Numbered from the stretch's first letter, positions 36,489 through 47,510 are shown. The stretch: 64,000 nucleotides of DNA from Marinomonas sp. SBI8L (GCF_001624705.1 NZ_JSEO01000006.1:1-64000); one strand, 5' to 3'. Made by a program: numbers and translations. The notes: generated from the letters alone by a model not told the origin.

Positions 36489-38033
36489 CTATTTTGGTGT
36501 ATATGTTGCGCTGATATTGTAGCTTGAGGAACGACTGCTATAACCTCTCACCATGATATATGGCTCATCACCATTTGCAGGCACTGTCACAGTACAGCTT
36601 TCTGAGCTGCCACTTGCATAAGGGCGACATTCCCAGTTGCTAGTTGACGCTTCACTACCTAAGGCCACATACAAATCAGCATCATTGGTACCTGTCATTT
36701 CAACAATCACATCTGTGCCCGCTTTAGCTGGAACTGAACCTAGCTGAGTTTCTTCATTACGACTCACAGAACCTGAGAAGTTAACGACTTCAACCTCTGG
36801 CTCTTCAGGGTTTGGATTATTACCAATGCTCCCTTTTGCAAGCTCCCCCATATAGGACAAGGCTAATTTAGTAAATGGCACAGAGGTCGTCGCGTTCGCA
36901 TCACTATTCGCCAAGGTATCCCGTGAAGTATGAATATTAGGGTTAATATCACTCATACTACTTTCAAATGGCATGGAAGCAGCAAAACCTTGCTGATACC
37001 AAGACGCGTGATCAGAACAACCATAACCACAGCTAGAATAACCGACTTCAATGTTTTGGTAAGTTTCAATTAGATCAACAACAAAGCTATTTTGCGAACT
37101 GTTAGTGTAATCTGTAAAAATGGTAATATCTTCAAACGAACCATGGAAATTGGTCATATCAAACTGTATGACACCAATCACATTTACGCCGCGATCCTTA
37201 TAATCTTTGGCAATGGCATCAGAACCTAAAAGACCTACCTCCTCAGCTGCATAACCCATAATTTTTATAGTTTTTTGCGGATGATAATCTTGATCGACAA
37301 GAACCGTTAAGGCCTCTGTTAAAACAGCAACACCAGAAGCATCATCATCGGCACCTGGCGCATAGGTACCTTCACCGGTTGAACTACCTACAGTCGAATC
37401 AATGTGAGCACCTAGTACAACCACTTCATCCGTGTCGTCAGTACCATTAATTGTCAAAATGATGGATGGTTGATCCCAACTGGCATGCTCGAAATATTCA
37501 ACAGAAATATCGCTACGACTTGATGCTATAGAAGCCCAATTATCATGAATCCATTGTGCTGACTCTAACCCTGAACTTGTTGTATAAAAACGGTTAGTAT
37601 ATGAAGTAGATAGATGTTCAATTGTCATTGCAATATTAGAAGCATTAACAGCCTCAAGCATAGGCCTAACATTTGTTGCGTTATTAATACTGTAACTTGT
37701 TGCGATCAAGGTATCTGCTTGTGATGCTTGTACTTCGACTAGGGCTAGCTGAGCTTCTTCTAGACTGTTGTGGCTAGTATAACCCCCACATTTGTGGTTA
37801 TTTACATGTAGCATTTCAGAAAATGTAGCCACTTCTGAACTTGCCATCTTATAAATATTTATACCCTTATTACTTGAAATACTTTGAATACTAGGCGCTG
37901 AACCCATTATCATCATTTGCTTAACGGTGTTTTCATTACTTCCATCAGTCACAATCCAAGACTGCTTTTCTTCAGCATAAAGATTACATGCCAGTAAAGT
38001 ACATATCGCAGCTGTTATTTTATTAAGTGTCAT
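36489..38033 (-). CDS. Secreted M28 aminopeptidase with C-terminal PPC domain
   Basis: 514 residues. Signal peptide to about residue 20. Catalytic M28 domain: VVLGAHIDSTVG (zinc His and Asp), APGADDDASGVAVL (bridging Asp), GYAAEEVGLLGS (base Glu and zinc Glu), IQFDMTN (Asp) and HTSRDT (last zinc His). This matches Vibrio leucine aminopeptidase. The C-terminal ~100 residues form a PPC (pre-peptidase) domain (FSGSVSRNEETQLGSVPAKAG, then DLYVALGSEAS) usually removed on secretion. N-terminal propeptide present. It should release N-terminal amino acids outside the cell, likely as part of protein scavenging. Confidence 0.95.
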   Translation of the reverse strand: MTLNKITAAICTLLACNLYAEEKQSWIVTDGSNENTVKQMMIMGSAPSIQSISSNKGINIYKMASSEVATFSEMLHVNNHKCGGYTSHNSLEEAQLALVEVQASQADTLIATSYSINNATNVRPMLEAVNASNIAMTIEHLSTSYTNRFYTTSSGLESAQWIHDNWASIASSRSDISVEYFEHASWDQPSIILTINGTDDTDEVVVLGAHIDSTVGSSTGEGTYAPGADDDASGVAVLTEALTVLVDQDYHPQKTIKIMGYAAEEVGLLGSDAIAKDYKDRGVNVIGVIQFDMTNFHGSFEDITIFTDYTNSSQNSFVVDLIETYQNIEVGYSSCGYGCSDHASWYQQGFAASMPFESSMSDINPNIHTSRDTLANSDANATTSVPFTKLALSYMGELAKGSIGNNPNPEEPEVEVVNFSGSVSRNEETQLGSVPAKAGTDVIVEMTGTNDADLYVALGSEASTSNWECRPYASGSSESCTVTVPANGDEPYIMVRGYSSRSSSYNISATYTPK

Positions 38034-38790
38034 TTGATACTACCTATCCATCTGGTTTGAATATTTAAACCCAAAATTCCATTTACTTTTTGAGTAAAGA
38101 ATATCTAGATTTATTCGCTTAATTGCTTGTTCTGATGGCCTAATACTTTCTTCACTTAAAGAAGAATAAGATCTAACAGATCTAAAAAAGGTCGCCATAA
38201 AAAGCTGCTAATTACTCTAAAAGACGGTTTTTTGAATTACTACTGAACAGGACTCACTATCAAACAAGCTCAAAATTTAGACAGTTTTGATGGCAAAAAG
38301 CTCACATTTTGGTTTTCATTTTGTATGACAAAAAGCATGTTTTACGAAAACCTTTACTTTTTAAAAGTCACTATTTGAATAAACCTATCAATCAAATCGA
38401 GTCAAAGCTGCCTTACACTCCTTCGATTTAACTCTTAGCTGATTACAGATAAAAATTATATTGCTAACTCCAAACACGAAAAGCCTTCCAAATAGTGAGT
38501 TTACTTACTAAGCAAAATACTATGCGTTTTGACATCTATTCGGATGAGTTACATTTTCTTACGTTTTGCCTTCAGATTAGACATAAGCAATTGATATTTA
38601 TGTATTACTTAAGATTTAATTGGCTTCGTTTTCTCTTTCTTTTGAAGTTGGACCAATCGGTCAGATTGTTTTAATTTATTATTATCGCTATGCTTTAAAA
38701 CCTCATCAGCCATAATTTTCAATGACCTAAATCAGATTTTGTGATTATTAGAATTTTTATGGTCAGCCTCTTTATTCCTCGGAGCACATT
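38034..38790. other. Long divergent intergenic region, M28 / chemoreceptor
   Basis: 757 bases, AT-rich. No ORF, RNA signature or strong palindrome stands out. It must carry promoters for both divergent genes; its length suggests several regulatory inputs or decayed sequence. Confidence 0.4.
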
Positions 38791-40683
38791 ATGACCCTAA
38801 AACTCAGACTAATTTTAGCTTTTGTCCTTGCCGTTATTATCACCACAATGACAATGGGGCTTCTTAGTTTTTATCAAGCAAGAAGCGTTCTATTAGAGCG
38901 AGTTATGGTGTCAGAACTACCTGCTCAAATCGCTCAGATAAAAAGCGAAATAGACAGCGAAATTGAACTGCTAACCGCAACGGCTGAAACCTTAGCCAAT
39001 AACCGGTTCATTCTTAACTGGGTTGAAAGAGGGTTTCCAGAAAGTGAGGAGCAAAATTTAGTTCATTTACTTGAAGACATTAAAAAGCAATTTAATCTTG
39101 AGGTAGCCTCTTGGGCAGATAGAGAAACTGGTAAGTACTGGGATCAGAATGGCTTTCTCAGAAAAATGAGACAAGATAAAGATCAATGGTTTTTCAATTT
39201 CACTGAATCAGGTCTTGATTCAAATATGAATGTGGATAGAAGTGAGAGTGGTGATAGCGTTATTTTATTTGCTAACTACCAAAATTTAAATGGACGTGGC
39301 TTAGCTGGATTTGGAATGAAGCTAGACCATATGACAGATTATTTGGAAAACTTCAAAATTGGCGATTCAGGCTTTGTTTACCTCGTTGATGAAAACGGCA
39401 AAGTAAAAGTTCATAAAGACAGTCAACTACTAGAAAAAGCAGATTTAACCAGCCTATATGATACGAGCATCAGCACCAAGTTATTAAGCAAGAATGAGCT
39501 TAATATCTTGGACAATGGCCATAGCGTTATTGCGAGTAACTACCTTCCTTCTATGGGGTGGTACCTTATTGCCGAGATCCCCAATGATTCAATTTATGGC
39601 CCTGTAACCAGTATGGGGCAAATTTTACTTATACTTGGTATTGCCTTAAGTGCTATCAGTGCCCTAGCCGCGTCAATCATTGCTGCTAAGTTAGTTTTCC
39701 AACTTGGTGCCGTTGCAGACAACTTAAAAGAAATTGGCGAAGGTGATGGGGATCTTAGCCATAGATTAAATACAGATGGTGCGCTAGAAATTGCCAATAT
39801 AGGTAAAGGCTTTAATAACTTTGTGCAAATGATTCAACACCTTGTAAAACAAGTGATGCAAGATAGTGATAAGTTAAACCAAGCATCACAAGGTATTTCT
39901 GCCACTTCTGACAGAATTCGTGAAGATGCTAAATTACAAAGTGATAGAACCTTATTGGTCGTCTCAGCCATTACTGAGATGGAAGCAACAGTACGTGAAG
40001 TCTCAAATAATGCATCTCACGCCGCGGAGGCAGCGAGTCAAGTTAATACCGAAGTAAACGAAGGGTTAAAACTTGCGTCAGAAGCTAAGAACATCATAGA
40101 GAACTTAGCTGATGAAAGTGATCAAATTAACCAGACGGTTTCAGAGCTTGCTAAAAAGACAGATCAGATTGGTAGCATTTTAGAGGTAATCCGAAACATA
40201 TCAGAGCAAACTAACCTACTTGCTTTAAATGCTGCGATTGAATCCGCTCGTGCCGGCGAACAAGGACGAGGCTTTGCAGTTGTCGCAGACGAAGTAAGGG
40301 CCTTAGCTCAAAGGACGGCACAGTCAACAGATGAAATCCAAGAGATGATCAATCAATTACAAGCTGAGGCAAGCAAGGCGCTTAAAGCGTCTCAGAATGG
40401 TCGCTCTAAAGCGGTTGAAGGAGCCGAGTCAGTTCAGCAGTCAACCGCCTCTCTTAATAAGATTGCGGAACAGATTGTATCAATGAACGAGACTAATCAT
40501 CAGGTCGCAGTGGCAACGGAGCAGCAACTTATTGCAGTGAATGAAATCAGTCGCAATGCAACTGAAATACAAAGCTCTGTAGACGCTAGCCTAGATATGG
40601 CTAATGGGCTTTCAGACAGTAGTCAGGATTTAACGGGGTTATCGCATGCGTTAAACCAGCTTGTTATGCGCTTTAAAGTATAA
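38791..40683 (+). CDS. Methyl-accepting chemotaxis protein, double-Cache sensor
   Basis: 630 residues. TM1 about 8-28; periplasmic dCache_1-type domain (about 35-270) with [30 protein letters not shown] and [15 protein letters not shown]2 about 277-300; HAMP; signalling domain with tip [20 protein letters not shown]. dCache receptors often bind amino acids or other small metabolites; the ligand is not readable here. No C-terminal pentapeptide. It lies divergent from a secreted aminopeptidase, which could supply amino acids to sense. Confidence 0.93.
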   Translation: MTLKLRLILAFVLAVIITTMTMGLLSFYQARSVLLERVMVSELPAQIAQIKSEIDSEIELLTATAETLANNRFILNWVERGFPESEEQNLVHLLEDIKKQFNLEVASWADRETGKYWDQNGFLRKMRQDKDQWFFNFTESGLDSNMNVDRSESGDSVILFANYQNLNGRGLAGFGMKLDHMTDYLENFKIGDSGFVYLVDENGKVKVHKDSQLLEKADLTSLYDTSISTKLLSKNELNILDNGHSVIASNYLPSMGWYLIAEIPNDSIYGPVTSMGQILLILGIALSAISALAASIIAAKLVFQLGAVADNLKEIGEGDGDLSHRLNTDGALEIANIGKGFNNFVQMIQHLVKQVMQDSDKLNQASQGISATSDRIREDAKLQSDRTLLVVSAITEMEATVREVSNNASHAAEAASQVNTEVNEGLKLASEAKNIIENLADESDQINQTVSELAKKTDQIGSILEVIRNISEQTNLLALNAAIESARAGEQGRGFAVVADEVRALAQRTAQSTDEIQEMINQLQAEASKALKASQNGRSKAVEGAESVQQSTASLNKIAEQIVSMNETNHQVAVATEQQLIAVNEISRNATEIQSSVDASLDMANGLSDSSQDLTGLSHALNQLVMRFKV

Positions 40684-40697
40684 AAGCCACTTAAACT

Positions 40698-40733
40698 AAT
40701 GGATAAAGTTCAGCGAACTGGGCTTTATCCATT
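40698..40733. terminator. Bidirectional terminator overlapping the nhaD stop
   Basis: 11-bp stem AATGGATAAAG (40698-40708) / CTTTATCCATT (40723-40733). The nhaD stop codon (40725-40727) lies inside the right arm, so the structure serves both convergent genes. Confidence 0.8.
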
Positions 40734-42113
40734 TATGAGTAAATGACAATAAATACTCGCTCCGTAACCTAGTGCTATTACAGGTGTCCATTTTAAATGG
40801 GAATAGAAGGTATATTGGCCTCTAGCCTGACCCATTAAAGCCACCCCTGCAGCTGAACCTATCGATAATAAACTCCCGCCAACACCCGCGGTCAAAGTAA
40901 CTAACTGCCATTGGCTGTATGCCATATCTGGCGCCATAGTCAGAACAGCAAACATGACAGGAATGTTATCAACAATAGCAGACAAAATACCAACAAGAAT
41001 ATTGGCCTGTGTTGCTCCCAGCTCACCATACAAAAAAGTCGAAGTAAGGCCTAAATAGCCGATTAAGCCTAAACCGCCTACCGCGAGAATAATGCCATAA
41101 AAGAAAAACAGGGTGTCCCATTCTGATTGCGCAATTTTATCAAACACATCAAAGTTATATGGATCATCGGCTGAGCCTGGTGGCGTTGCTGTTTGCAGTG
41201 TCCATTGATTCGATTTACGCATTAAGTAAAAGCTATAAATTTTTAAATAGCCAAGACCTAACATCATGCCAAAAACAGGTGGAATATGAAGGTAACTATG
41301 TAAACAGATAGCGGTCAATATGGTGAGAAGAAAGAGCAATACCGTTGTGCTTCCGCCAAATTTCATTACCTTTTCGCTGGTAACTGAAGACATAGGGCAG
41401 CCTTTGGCGATTGCAAACTGCATAATAAAAGCAGGCACAAGATAGTTAACAAGTGATGGTATAAACAAGTCAAAGAAGCCCGTAAAAGCAATCACGCCTT
41501 TTTGCCAAACCATGAGAGTCGTTATATCACCAAATGGACTAAAGGCCCCACCCGCATTTGCCGCAACAACAATGTTGACACAGGCAACACCGATAAACTT
41601 ACTATGCCCCTCACCAACAGCCATCACCACTGCACACATAATCAAGGCGGTGGTCAAATTATCAGCAATAGGTGAGATGAAGAAAGAAAGTATGCCAGTA
41701 ACCCAAAATAAAGACCGATATGAAAAGCCTTTATTAATAAGCCAGTTACGCAGTTGGGCAAATACCCCTCTTTCTAACATGGCATTTATATAAGTCATTG
41801 CGACCAATAAAAAGAAGAATAGCTCAGTGTATTCTAAAAAATTATGACGGATGGCATCTTCAATATGTTCTGATTTATCCGCATTCTTGTATACATAAGC
41901 CAATAGAATCCAAATTAAACCCGCCGCAATCAAAACGGGTTTGGATTTTCGTAAGCCTAGTTTCTCCTCTAAGATGACGAACACATAGGCGCAAGTAAAT
42001 ATTCCAAGAGCGGTATAACCTACCCAGGATTGAGTTAAATCTAATGTTTCATGAGTTTGAGCAAAAAGTGGCCAAGAAAAAAATAGCATTAAAACTAAAG
42101 ATAGGTACTTCAT
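40725..42113 (-). CDS. nhaD: Na+/H+ antiporter NhaD
   Basis: 462 residues, about 12 membrane spans, starting MKYLSLVLMLFFSW (a signal-like first span). Motifs of the NhaD/ion-transporter (IT) superfamily include SPIADNLTTALIMCAVVMAVG, NAGGAFSPFGDITTLMVWQKG and SAIVDNIPVMFAVLTM. NhaD exports Na+ or Li+ in exchange for protons in marine and soda-lake bacteria. The start at 42113 has GGGGG 6 bases upstream; a longer frame to 42152 would add a non-family N-terminus. Stop codon lies inside a terminator hairpin shared with the chemoreceptor gene. Confidence 0.93.
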   Translation of the reverse strand: MKYLSLVLMLFFSWPLFAQTHETLDLTQSWVGYTALGIFTCAYVFVILEEKLGLRKSKPVLIAAGLIWILLAYVYKNADKSEHIEDAIRHNFLEYTELFFFLLVAMTYINAMLERGVFAQLRNWLINKGFSYRSLFWVTGILSFFISPIADNLTTALIMCAVVMAVGEGHSKFIGVACVNIVVAANAGGAFSPFGDITTLMVWQKGVIAFTGFFDLFIPSLVNYLVPAFIMQFAIAKGCPMSSVTSEKVMKFGGSTTVLLFLLTILTAICLHSYLHIPPVFGMMLGLGYLKIYSFYLMRKSNQWTLQTATPPGSADDPYNFDVFDKIAQSEWDTLFFFYGIILAVGGLGLIGYLGLTSTFLYGELGATQANILVGILSAIVDNIPVMFAVLTMAPDMAYSQWQLVTLTAGVGGSLLSIGSAAGVALMGQARGQYTFYSHLKWTPVIALGYGASIYCHLLING

Positions 42114-42216
42114 CAACATCCCCCTAGCAATCGATTCACCTAAGGCTAGCACAATGCTGGCAAGTTAATGTTTTAATTTACTAATTTTGTTTCTAAATCA
42201 ATTAAAGCCTAAAAAA

Positions 42217-42795
42217 TCACTTTGTTAATAGCCAATCATCGGATGATATTCTGTAAAGGCAATGACGCCTTAGTCTATGCCCTTCTTCTAACATCCCATG
42301 ATCAAAATCTTGATTCGTATTTTGCATACCAATCTTTTGCATCACTCTTTGAGAAGGTTCATTTAATAAGCTGGTAAAGGAATATACCTCATCAAGTTTT
42401 AGTTCTCTAAAAGCGTAATCTAATGCTAACTTCGCAGCTTCCGGTGCATACCCTTTGCCCCAATGACTTGCATCTAAACGCCAGCCTATCTCAACCATAG
42501 GAGCATCTGGAATTCCTGTTCCTACCTCCACTTTATTTAATCCAACAAAGCCGATAAAGGTATTGCTTTCTAATAGCTCCAAAGCCCAAAGACCATAAGC
42601 ATTTTCACTAATATTCGCCTTTAATCGCTCTGCCAGTTTATCACTTTGCTCTCTGCCTAATGGGTTTGGAAAGAACTCCATGACTTTAGGGTCGCTATTG
42701 AGTTTGGCAAAAGCGACTAAATCACTTTCTTGCCATTGCCTTAGTTTCAGTCTTTTAGACTCTAAAAACGCCTTACCTTCTTTCACTTCCTTCAT
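42217..42795 (-). CDS. GNAT acetyltransferase (RimJ/RimL-like)
   Basis: About 192 residues. LRQWQESDLVAFAKLNSDPK opens the GNAT domain of the RimJ/RimL group, with EIGWRLDASHWGKGYAPEAA as the acetyl-CoA pyrophosphate loop and SLLNEPSQRVMQKIGMQ near the end. It probably acetylates N-termini or another amine. The start is uncertain: an ATG at 42795 lacks a good site, a GTG at 42786 has AAGGA at 8 bases, and a TTG at 42813 is open. No operon partner is certain. Confidence 0.85.
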   Translation of the reverse strand: MKEVKEGKAFLESKRLKLRQWQESDLVAFAKLNSDPKVMEFFPNPLGREQSDKLAERLKANISENAYGLWALELLESNTFIGFVGLNKVEVGTGIPDAPMVEIGWRLDASHWGKGYAPEAAKLALDYAFRELKLDEVYSFTSLLNEPSQRVMQKIGMQNTNQDFDHGMLEEGHRLRRHCLYRISSDDWLLTK

Positions 42796-42823
42796 CCTTA
42801 AATTTGTTTTCAACTGCTTTTAT

Positions 42824-43759
42824 TCAATCAAGAGTTTGATTAAGCCAAGCTTGTATATCAGCAACAACACGATGGGCTTCTGACACACCGCTTGCTCGTT
42901 TAAAACCATGATCTAAATTTGGATAGGCTTTATATAAGATATTATCCTTGGTTGCCATTAAAATTTGAGCTTGTTGCAAGGCAAGTTTCGGAGACACATT
43001 TTTGTCATCTTCAGTTTGAATAATTAATATAGGATTATCTATCTGCCTAATCGCCTCAGTTTGATCTATTTCAAGCATTTCACGCCACCAGCGATAGCCA
43101 TGACCACTCATTGTTAGATCAAATTTAGGGCTATTTAAAATATGTTGAGTAAAACCTATAAAGCCCTGTTTCTGTGACTCATCACTTCCACCCATCGAAG
43201 TGTGTTCAATATTATAAAGAACATCATCTAGAAACCATCTTCCTCCACCATTAATGGCAATGGTATGAGTAACCTTCTCAAATTGAGCTGATAAGATATT
43301 TGCTACCAAGGCTCCTTCACTGCCGCCTAAAACAACCAAGTTTTTATACTGCTTAGCGGCCATAACATGCTCTAAAACGTGTTTAATATCCTTTACTCTT
43401 TGAGATGGAGAATCTTGATCTATGTAGTCTTGTGGACAGTCTTGTCTCTCATTATCAACTCGCCACTTAAGACTCTTATCAATGCCATATTTTTCTATGG
43501 TTAATACATCTTTATCCTTCAAACTCACAGAGAAAACGTTATTAATAGTGTTGTTGTGATAAACACTATTACAGTCGGACCCTTGAATGAGTAAGAGTAA
43601 GTTTTCAGCTGGGTTAGTTTGTTTTTTTAGATAAAAAGTGATGCTAGATTCGTCATCACGATCAAGTGTATAAGCGGTATTTTCAAGCTTACCTGCAAAG
43701 GTTAATTGGCTTAAAAACACACTTTTTATTAAGCATAGAAATATCAGTCTTTTTTGCAT
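42824..43759 (-). CDS. Exported alpha/beta hydrolase
   Basis: 311 residues. Signal peptide MQKRLIFLCLIKSVFLSQLT to FAG. The nucleophile elbow is VVLGGSEGALVA (GGSEG), followed by IIQTEDDKNVSP (Asp) and NLDHGFKRAS (His). A periplasmic or secreted esterase/peptidase-like alpha/beta hydrolase. The ATG at 43759 has AGGA 11 bases upstream; an earlier ATG at 43783 would add eight charged residues before the signal. Substrate unknown. Confidence 0.82.
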   Translation of the reverse strand: MQKRLIFLCLIKSVFLSQLTFAGKLENTAYTLDRDDESSITFYLKKQTNPAENLLLLIQGSDCNSVYHNNTINNVFSVSLKDKDVLTIEKYGIDKSLKWRVDNERQDCPQDYIDQDSPSQRVKDIKHVLEHVMAAKQYKNLVVLGGSEGALVANILSAQFEKVTHTIAINGGGRWFLDDVLYNIEHTSMGGSDESQKQGFIGFTQHILNSPKFDLTMSGHGYRWWREMLEIDQTEAIRQIDNPILIIQTEDDKNVSPKLALQQAQILMATKDNILYKAYPNLDHGFKRASGVSEAHRVVADIQAWLNQTLD

Positions 43760-44037
43760 TGGATATTCTTTCCTGCGTTTCATAAATTACTCTGTTCTAG
43801 AGGTTGATTGAAAATGGAGCCTTATAAAGACAGGCAAATTAAGTTTTAATTCAATTCTCATAGGTAACTGATTTCAACAAGGAAGATGAATGTCAGGCAA
43901 GGTAAAACGAGTGTCATTTAGAATGACCATGACTTTTTGAAAAACGCTGTGGTAAGCAAATTGAAACTATTTATTAGATAACTTTAATACTAAAAGCATA
44001 AATCTCGTTAGCCCTTGGTTAAGCTAGTTTTGGGCTA

Positions 44038-44074
44038 TGGCTAGCCTTTAAACCCTTACCATAAAGGCTAGCCA
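44038..44074 (-). terminator. Hairpin after the glutarate operon
   Basis: Perfect 13-bp stem TGGCTAGCCTTTA (44038-44050) / TAAAGGCTAGCCA (44062-44074). No U-tract on either side. It is 12 bases after the CoA-transferase stop. Confidence 0.65.
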
Positions 44075-44085
44075 GATGTTTTGAA

Positions 44086-45300
44086 TTAACCCACTGCGCC
44101 AGACTCAAACAGGGCTTGAATCTCATCCTGCTCTAACCCCAAGGTTTGTTGCAAAATTTTCTGGCTATCTTGCCCTAAATCTGGCGGTGCACTTTTATAG
44201 CAAAGGGGCGTTGATGACAAATTAATAGGCGATACGATACTGGCAAACTTTACCCCTTTTTTATCAGGAAGTTCTCTTACCATTTTTCTATGTTTTAACT
44301 GTGGATGATTAAAAACCTTATCAAGTGTATTAACCGCACCACAGGGCACAGCAACCTGCTCTAAGGACTCAATCCAGAAAGACATGGTTTCTTCAGCTAA
44401 TCTGGAAGCAATAATAGGAATGAGTTTATCCCTATGTATGACTCTTTGTTCGTTGGTTTTAAACCTATCATTATCGAGTAGTGAGCCTAGCTTAGCTTGG
44501 GTGCAAAATTTGGCAAATTGTTCATCATTCCCTATGGCTAAAATCACATTACCATCTTGTGTTGCAAAGGTTTGATAAGGAACAATATTCGGGTGACCAT
44601 TACCCTGCCGTTTGGGGTTCTCTCCACTAGCAAGATAGTTCATTCCTTGATTGGCCAATGTCGCCATTTGTACATCTAACAAAGCTATATCCAAGTGCTG
44701 GCCCAATTGCGTAGTATGACGGGCCATTAGCGCTGCAAGTATTCCATTTGAGGCGTAGAGGCCAGTCATCACATCCACAAGGGCAACGCCTACTTTCATT
44801 GGTTCACCATCAGGCTCACCTGTCAGACTCATTAAGCCGCCCTCGCCTTGTATCATGGCATCATACCCAGCTTTATGTGCACTGGGGCCGCTTTGGCCAA
44901 ACCCGGTAATAGAGCAATAAACAAGTCTAGGATTGAGTTTATGAACAGTCTCATAATCTAACCCATACTTAGCCAGTCCGCCGACTTTATAGTTTTCAAT
45001 CAGAACATCAGAACAGGCAATCAAAGACTTAATAACGGCTTGACCTTGCTGGGTACGAATGTCGATTGCTATCGACTCTTTATTACGATTAGCACAATGA
45101 AAGTATGCGGCTTGTGGCGGCTGATCAGCACTTGCCTCTTTTATAAATGGAGGCCCCCAAAAACGAGTATCGTCACCTTTTTTAGGGCGCTCAACTTTAA
45201 TAACATGAGCCCCCATATCAGCTAGCATTTGCGATGCCCAAGGACCAGCCAAGACTCGGCTCAAATCCAATACACGAATATTCTCTAATGGCGTTTTCAT
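44086..45300 (-). CDS. gcdG: CaiB/BaiF CoA-transferase, probably succinyl-CoA:glutarate type
   Basis: 404 residues. Class III CoA-transferase: RVLDLSRVLAGPWASQMLAD, HVIKVERPKKGDDTR, CANRNKESIAIDIR, VLIENYKVGGLAKYG and GYDAMIQGEGGLMSLTG. The next gene upstream is glutaryl-CoA dehydrogenase, which its start overlaps by one base (TAATG), so this is the glutarate-activating partner (GcdG/SugCT-like): glutarate + succinyl-CoA to glutaryl-CoA. An in-frame TTG at 45306 is less likely than the ATG. The symbol rests on gene context. Confidence 0.9.
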   Translation of the reverse strand: MKTPLENIRVLDLSRVLAGPWASQMLADMGAHVIKVERPKKGDDTRFWGPPFIKEASADQPPQAAYFHCANRNKESIAIDIRTQQGQAVIKSLIACSDVLIENYKVGGLAKYGLDYETVHKLNPRLVYCSITGFGQSGPSAHKAGYDAMIQGEGGLMSLTGEPDGEPMKVGVALVDVMTGLYASNGILAALMARHTTQLGQHLDIALLDVQMATLANQGMNYLASGENPKRQGNGHPNIVPYQTFATQDGNVILAIGNDEQFAKFCTQAKLGSLLDNDRFKTNEQRVIHRDKLIPIIASRLAEETMSFWIESLEQVAVPCGAVNTLDKVFNHPQLKHRKMVRELPDKKGVKFASIVSPINLSSTPLCYKSAPPDLGQDSQKILQQTLGLEQDEIQALFESGAVG

Positions 45301-46481
45301 TAGCAAAATGCCTGTAAGCCTGTTATCGCACGCCCTAGAATTAATGCGTGCACATCATGTGTACCTTCATAGGTATTGACCGCTTCTAAGTTCATCACAT
45401 GACGGATAACACCAAACTCATCGCTGATACCGTTACCCCCATGCATATCACGGGACACACGTGCGATATCTAGAGCTTTACCGCAATTATTTCGCTTCAT
45501 GAGGGAGATGAGCTCTACAGGGCATTGTTCCTGATCCATTAATCTGCCCATCTGTAAACAGCCTTGTAGCCCCAAACTAATATCAGTTTGCATATCTGCG
45601 AGCTTTTTCTGTATTAATTGGTTGGCCGCAAGTGGTCTGTTAAATTGTTTACGATCGAGGGTATAAGTACGCGCTGCTTCAAAGCAAAATTCAGCCGCGC
45701 CCATCGCCCCCCAAGCAATGCCATATCTTGCTTTATTCAAACATCCAAAAGGTCCTGCCAAACCTTTAATGTCAGGGAAGATATTTTCTTCCGGTACAAA
45801 AACATCGTCCATGACAATTTCACCAGTAATAGAAGCTCGCAGAGAAAATTTACCCTCTATCTTTGGAGCAGATAAACCAGACATACCTTTATCAAGAATA
45901 AATCCACGAATCACACCCTCAAGTTTGGCCCAAACGACGAAGACATCTGCAATGGGCGAGTTAGTAATCCACATTTTATTACCTGTTAGACGATAACCAC
46001 CTTCCACTTGAACAGCCCGTGTATTCATAGAAGCAGGATCACTACCAGAGTCTGGCTCAGTTAGGCCAAAGCAACCAACCCATTCTCCGCTTGCTAACTT
46101 AGGTAAATACTTTTGTCGCTGCGCTTCGCTACCATAGGTATGAATAGGATGCATAACTAAAGAAGATTGCACGCTCATCGCACTACGGTAGCCACTATCG
46201 ACTCGCTCAACTTCTCTTGCGATCAAACCATAACTCACATAGTTAATGCCGCTTCCACCATACTCTTCAGGCAATGTAGCGCCTAATAAACCTAGCTCAC
46301 CTAGTTCATTCATGATTTCACGATCAAAGCGTTCGTTCCGATTTGCCTCTAGCACTCTTGGTAAGAGTTTTTCTTGGCAATAATCATGAGCGCTATCTCG
46401 AATCATTCTCTCTTCTTCTGTCAGTTGTGCATCCAGCATCATTGGGTCTTGCCAGTTAAAAGGTGTTAGTGATTTGCTCAT
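45300..46481 (-). CDS. gcdH: Glutaryl-CoA dehydrogenase
   Basis: 393 residues, acyl-CoA dehydrogenase fold. [20 protein letters not shown] at the start, [20 protein letters not shown] (FAD and substrate loop), [16 protein letters not shown], and [19 protein letters not shown] with [20 protein letters not shown] at the end. The catalytic Glu lies in VNTYEGTHD. It oxidises and decarboxylates glutaryl-CoA to crotonyl-CoA in lysine and glutarate breakdown. Operon with the CoA-transferase downstream; divergent LysR gene upstream (134-base gap). Confidence 0.95.
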   Translation of the reverse strand: MSKSLTPFNWQDPMMLDAQLTEEERMIRDSAHDYCQEKLLPRVLEANRNERFDREIMNELGELGLLGATLPEEYGGSGINYVSYGLIAREVERVDSGYRSAMSVQSSLVMHPIHTYGSEAQRQKYLPKLASGEWVGCFGLTEPDSGSDPASMNTRAVQVEGGYRLTGNKMWITNSPIADVFVVWAKLEGVIRGFILDKGMSGLSAPKIEGKFSLRASITGEIVMDDVFVPEENIFPDIKGLAGPFGCLNKARYGIAWGAMGAAEFCFEAARTYTLDRKQFNRPLAANQLIQKKLADMQTDISLGLQGCLQMGRLMDQEQCPVELISLMKRNNCGKALDIARVSRDMHGGNGISDEFGVIRHVMNLEAVNTYEGTHDVHALILGRAITGLQAFC

Positions 46482-46616
46482 AATTAATTCCTGAATTAGA
46501 CATGTTATCTTTATTTAGTTTGAGTCTACCGACTTACAAAAAATAAATATAATATATAGTTTTTATATTTTTAATAAATTTATTATATTTAAATTCGATC
46601 TACTTAGGCCCTATTC

Positions 46617-47498
46617 ATGAACTTAAAACGTCTTGATTATTTCTGCCAACTTGCTCAATTAGGTAACTTTACCCGTACAGCCAGAAAAATAGGCATAGCC
46701 CAGCCAGCTTTAACCATTGCTATGCAGAAGCTAGAGCAAGAAGTTGGTTTAAAACTCATAAATAGGGCTGAAAAAAATGCGCTCCTTACTGCAGATGGTA
46801 AAGTTTTTTATCAATATGCAAGTGCCCTGTTAGAGCAATCTCAGCAAATGAGCTTAGCCCTAGAGGAACTTAAAGGTGGCATGAAAGGCGAGGTATCTCT
46901 TGGCGTATCCGCCATGATGGGTTCTTACTTCTTTCCTGAACTACTAACAAAGTTTAAGAAAAAATATCCAGATATTAAGATACGCCTTATCGATCAGGGC
47001 ACTGATGCTCTTGAAACCATGTTAATTAATGGTGAGTTAGATTTAGCCCTTGTCAGATGTGATCATGAAAATGATCAATTGCGTTATACAGCAAGAATGG
47101 AAGAAGAAGTCGTAGCAGCAATGGCAATCACTCATGAGCTTGCCCTAAACACTCATACGAATTTAGCTGAATTTTGTCGTTACCCTCTTGTCTTATTCCA
47201 CGAAGGTTATTTCCTCAGAGAATCTGTCAGCCACTTTTCTAAGCAGAATCAAATTAAGTTAGATATTCGTATGGAGACGAACTTAATCGAATTACAAAAA
47301 AGCTTAGTTAAAAATGATGTCGGCATCACAACTTGCTTAGCAAGAACGCTAGTTGGTGAACATGAGATAAAAGCAATTCCTTTCATCCCAAAAATGAGTT
47401 TCAAACTCGGGTTAGCTTGGAAAAAGAGCCATTATCTTTCTAAAGCAAGTCAGGTATTTATTCAGTTTTTTGAAGATACAATACGAGATGGAGAGTAA
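46617..47498 (+). CDS. LysR-family regulator of glutarate genes (GcdR-like)
   Basis: 293 residues. MNLKRLDYFCQLAQLGNFTR and IGIAQPALTIAMQKLEQEVG make up the helix-turn-helix; the rest is the effector domain. It starts 135 bases from gcdH on the opposite strand, the same place as GcdR in Pseudomonas. Probably an activator responding to glutarate or a related acid; this is inferred from location. The shared gap is very AT-rich. Confidence 0.88.
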   Translation: MNLKRLDYFCQLAQLGNFTRTARKIGIAQPALTIAMQKLEQEVGLKLINRAEKNALLTADGKVFYQYASALLEQSQQMSLALEELKGGMKGEVSLGVSAMMGSYFFPELLTKFKKKYPDIKIRLIDQGTDALETMLINGELDLALVRCDHENDQLRYTARMEEEVVAAMAITHELALNTHTNLAEFCRYPLVLFHEGYFLRESVSHFSKQNQIKLDIRMETNLIELQKSLVKNDVGITTCLARTLVGEHEIKAIPFIPKMSFKLGLAWKKSHYLSKASQVFIQFFEDTIRDGE

Positions 47499-47510
47499 TG
47501 ACTCTCAAAT

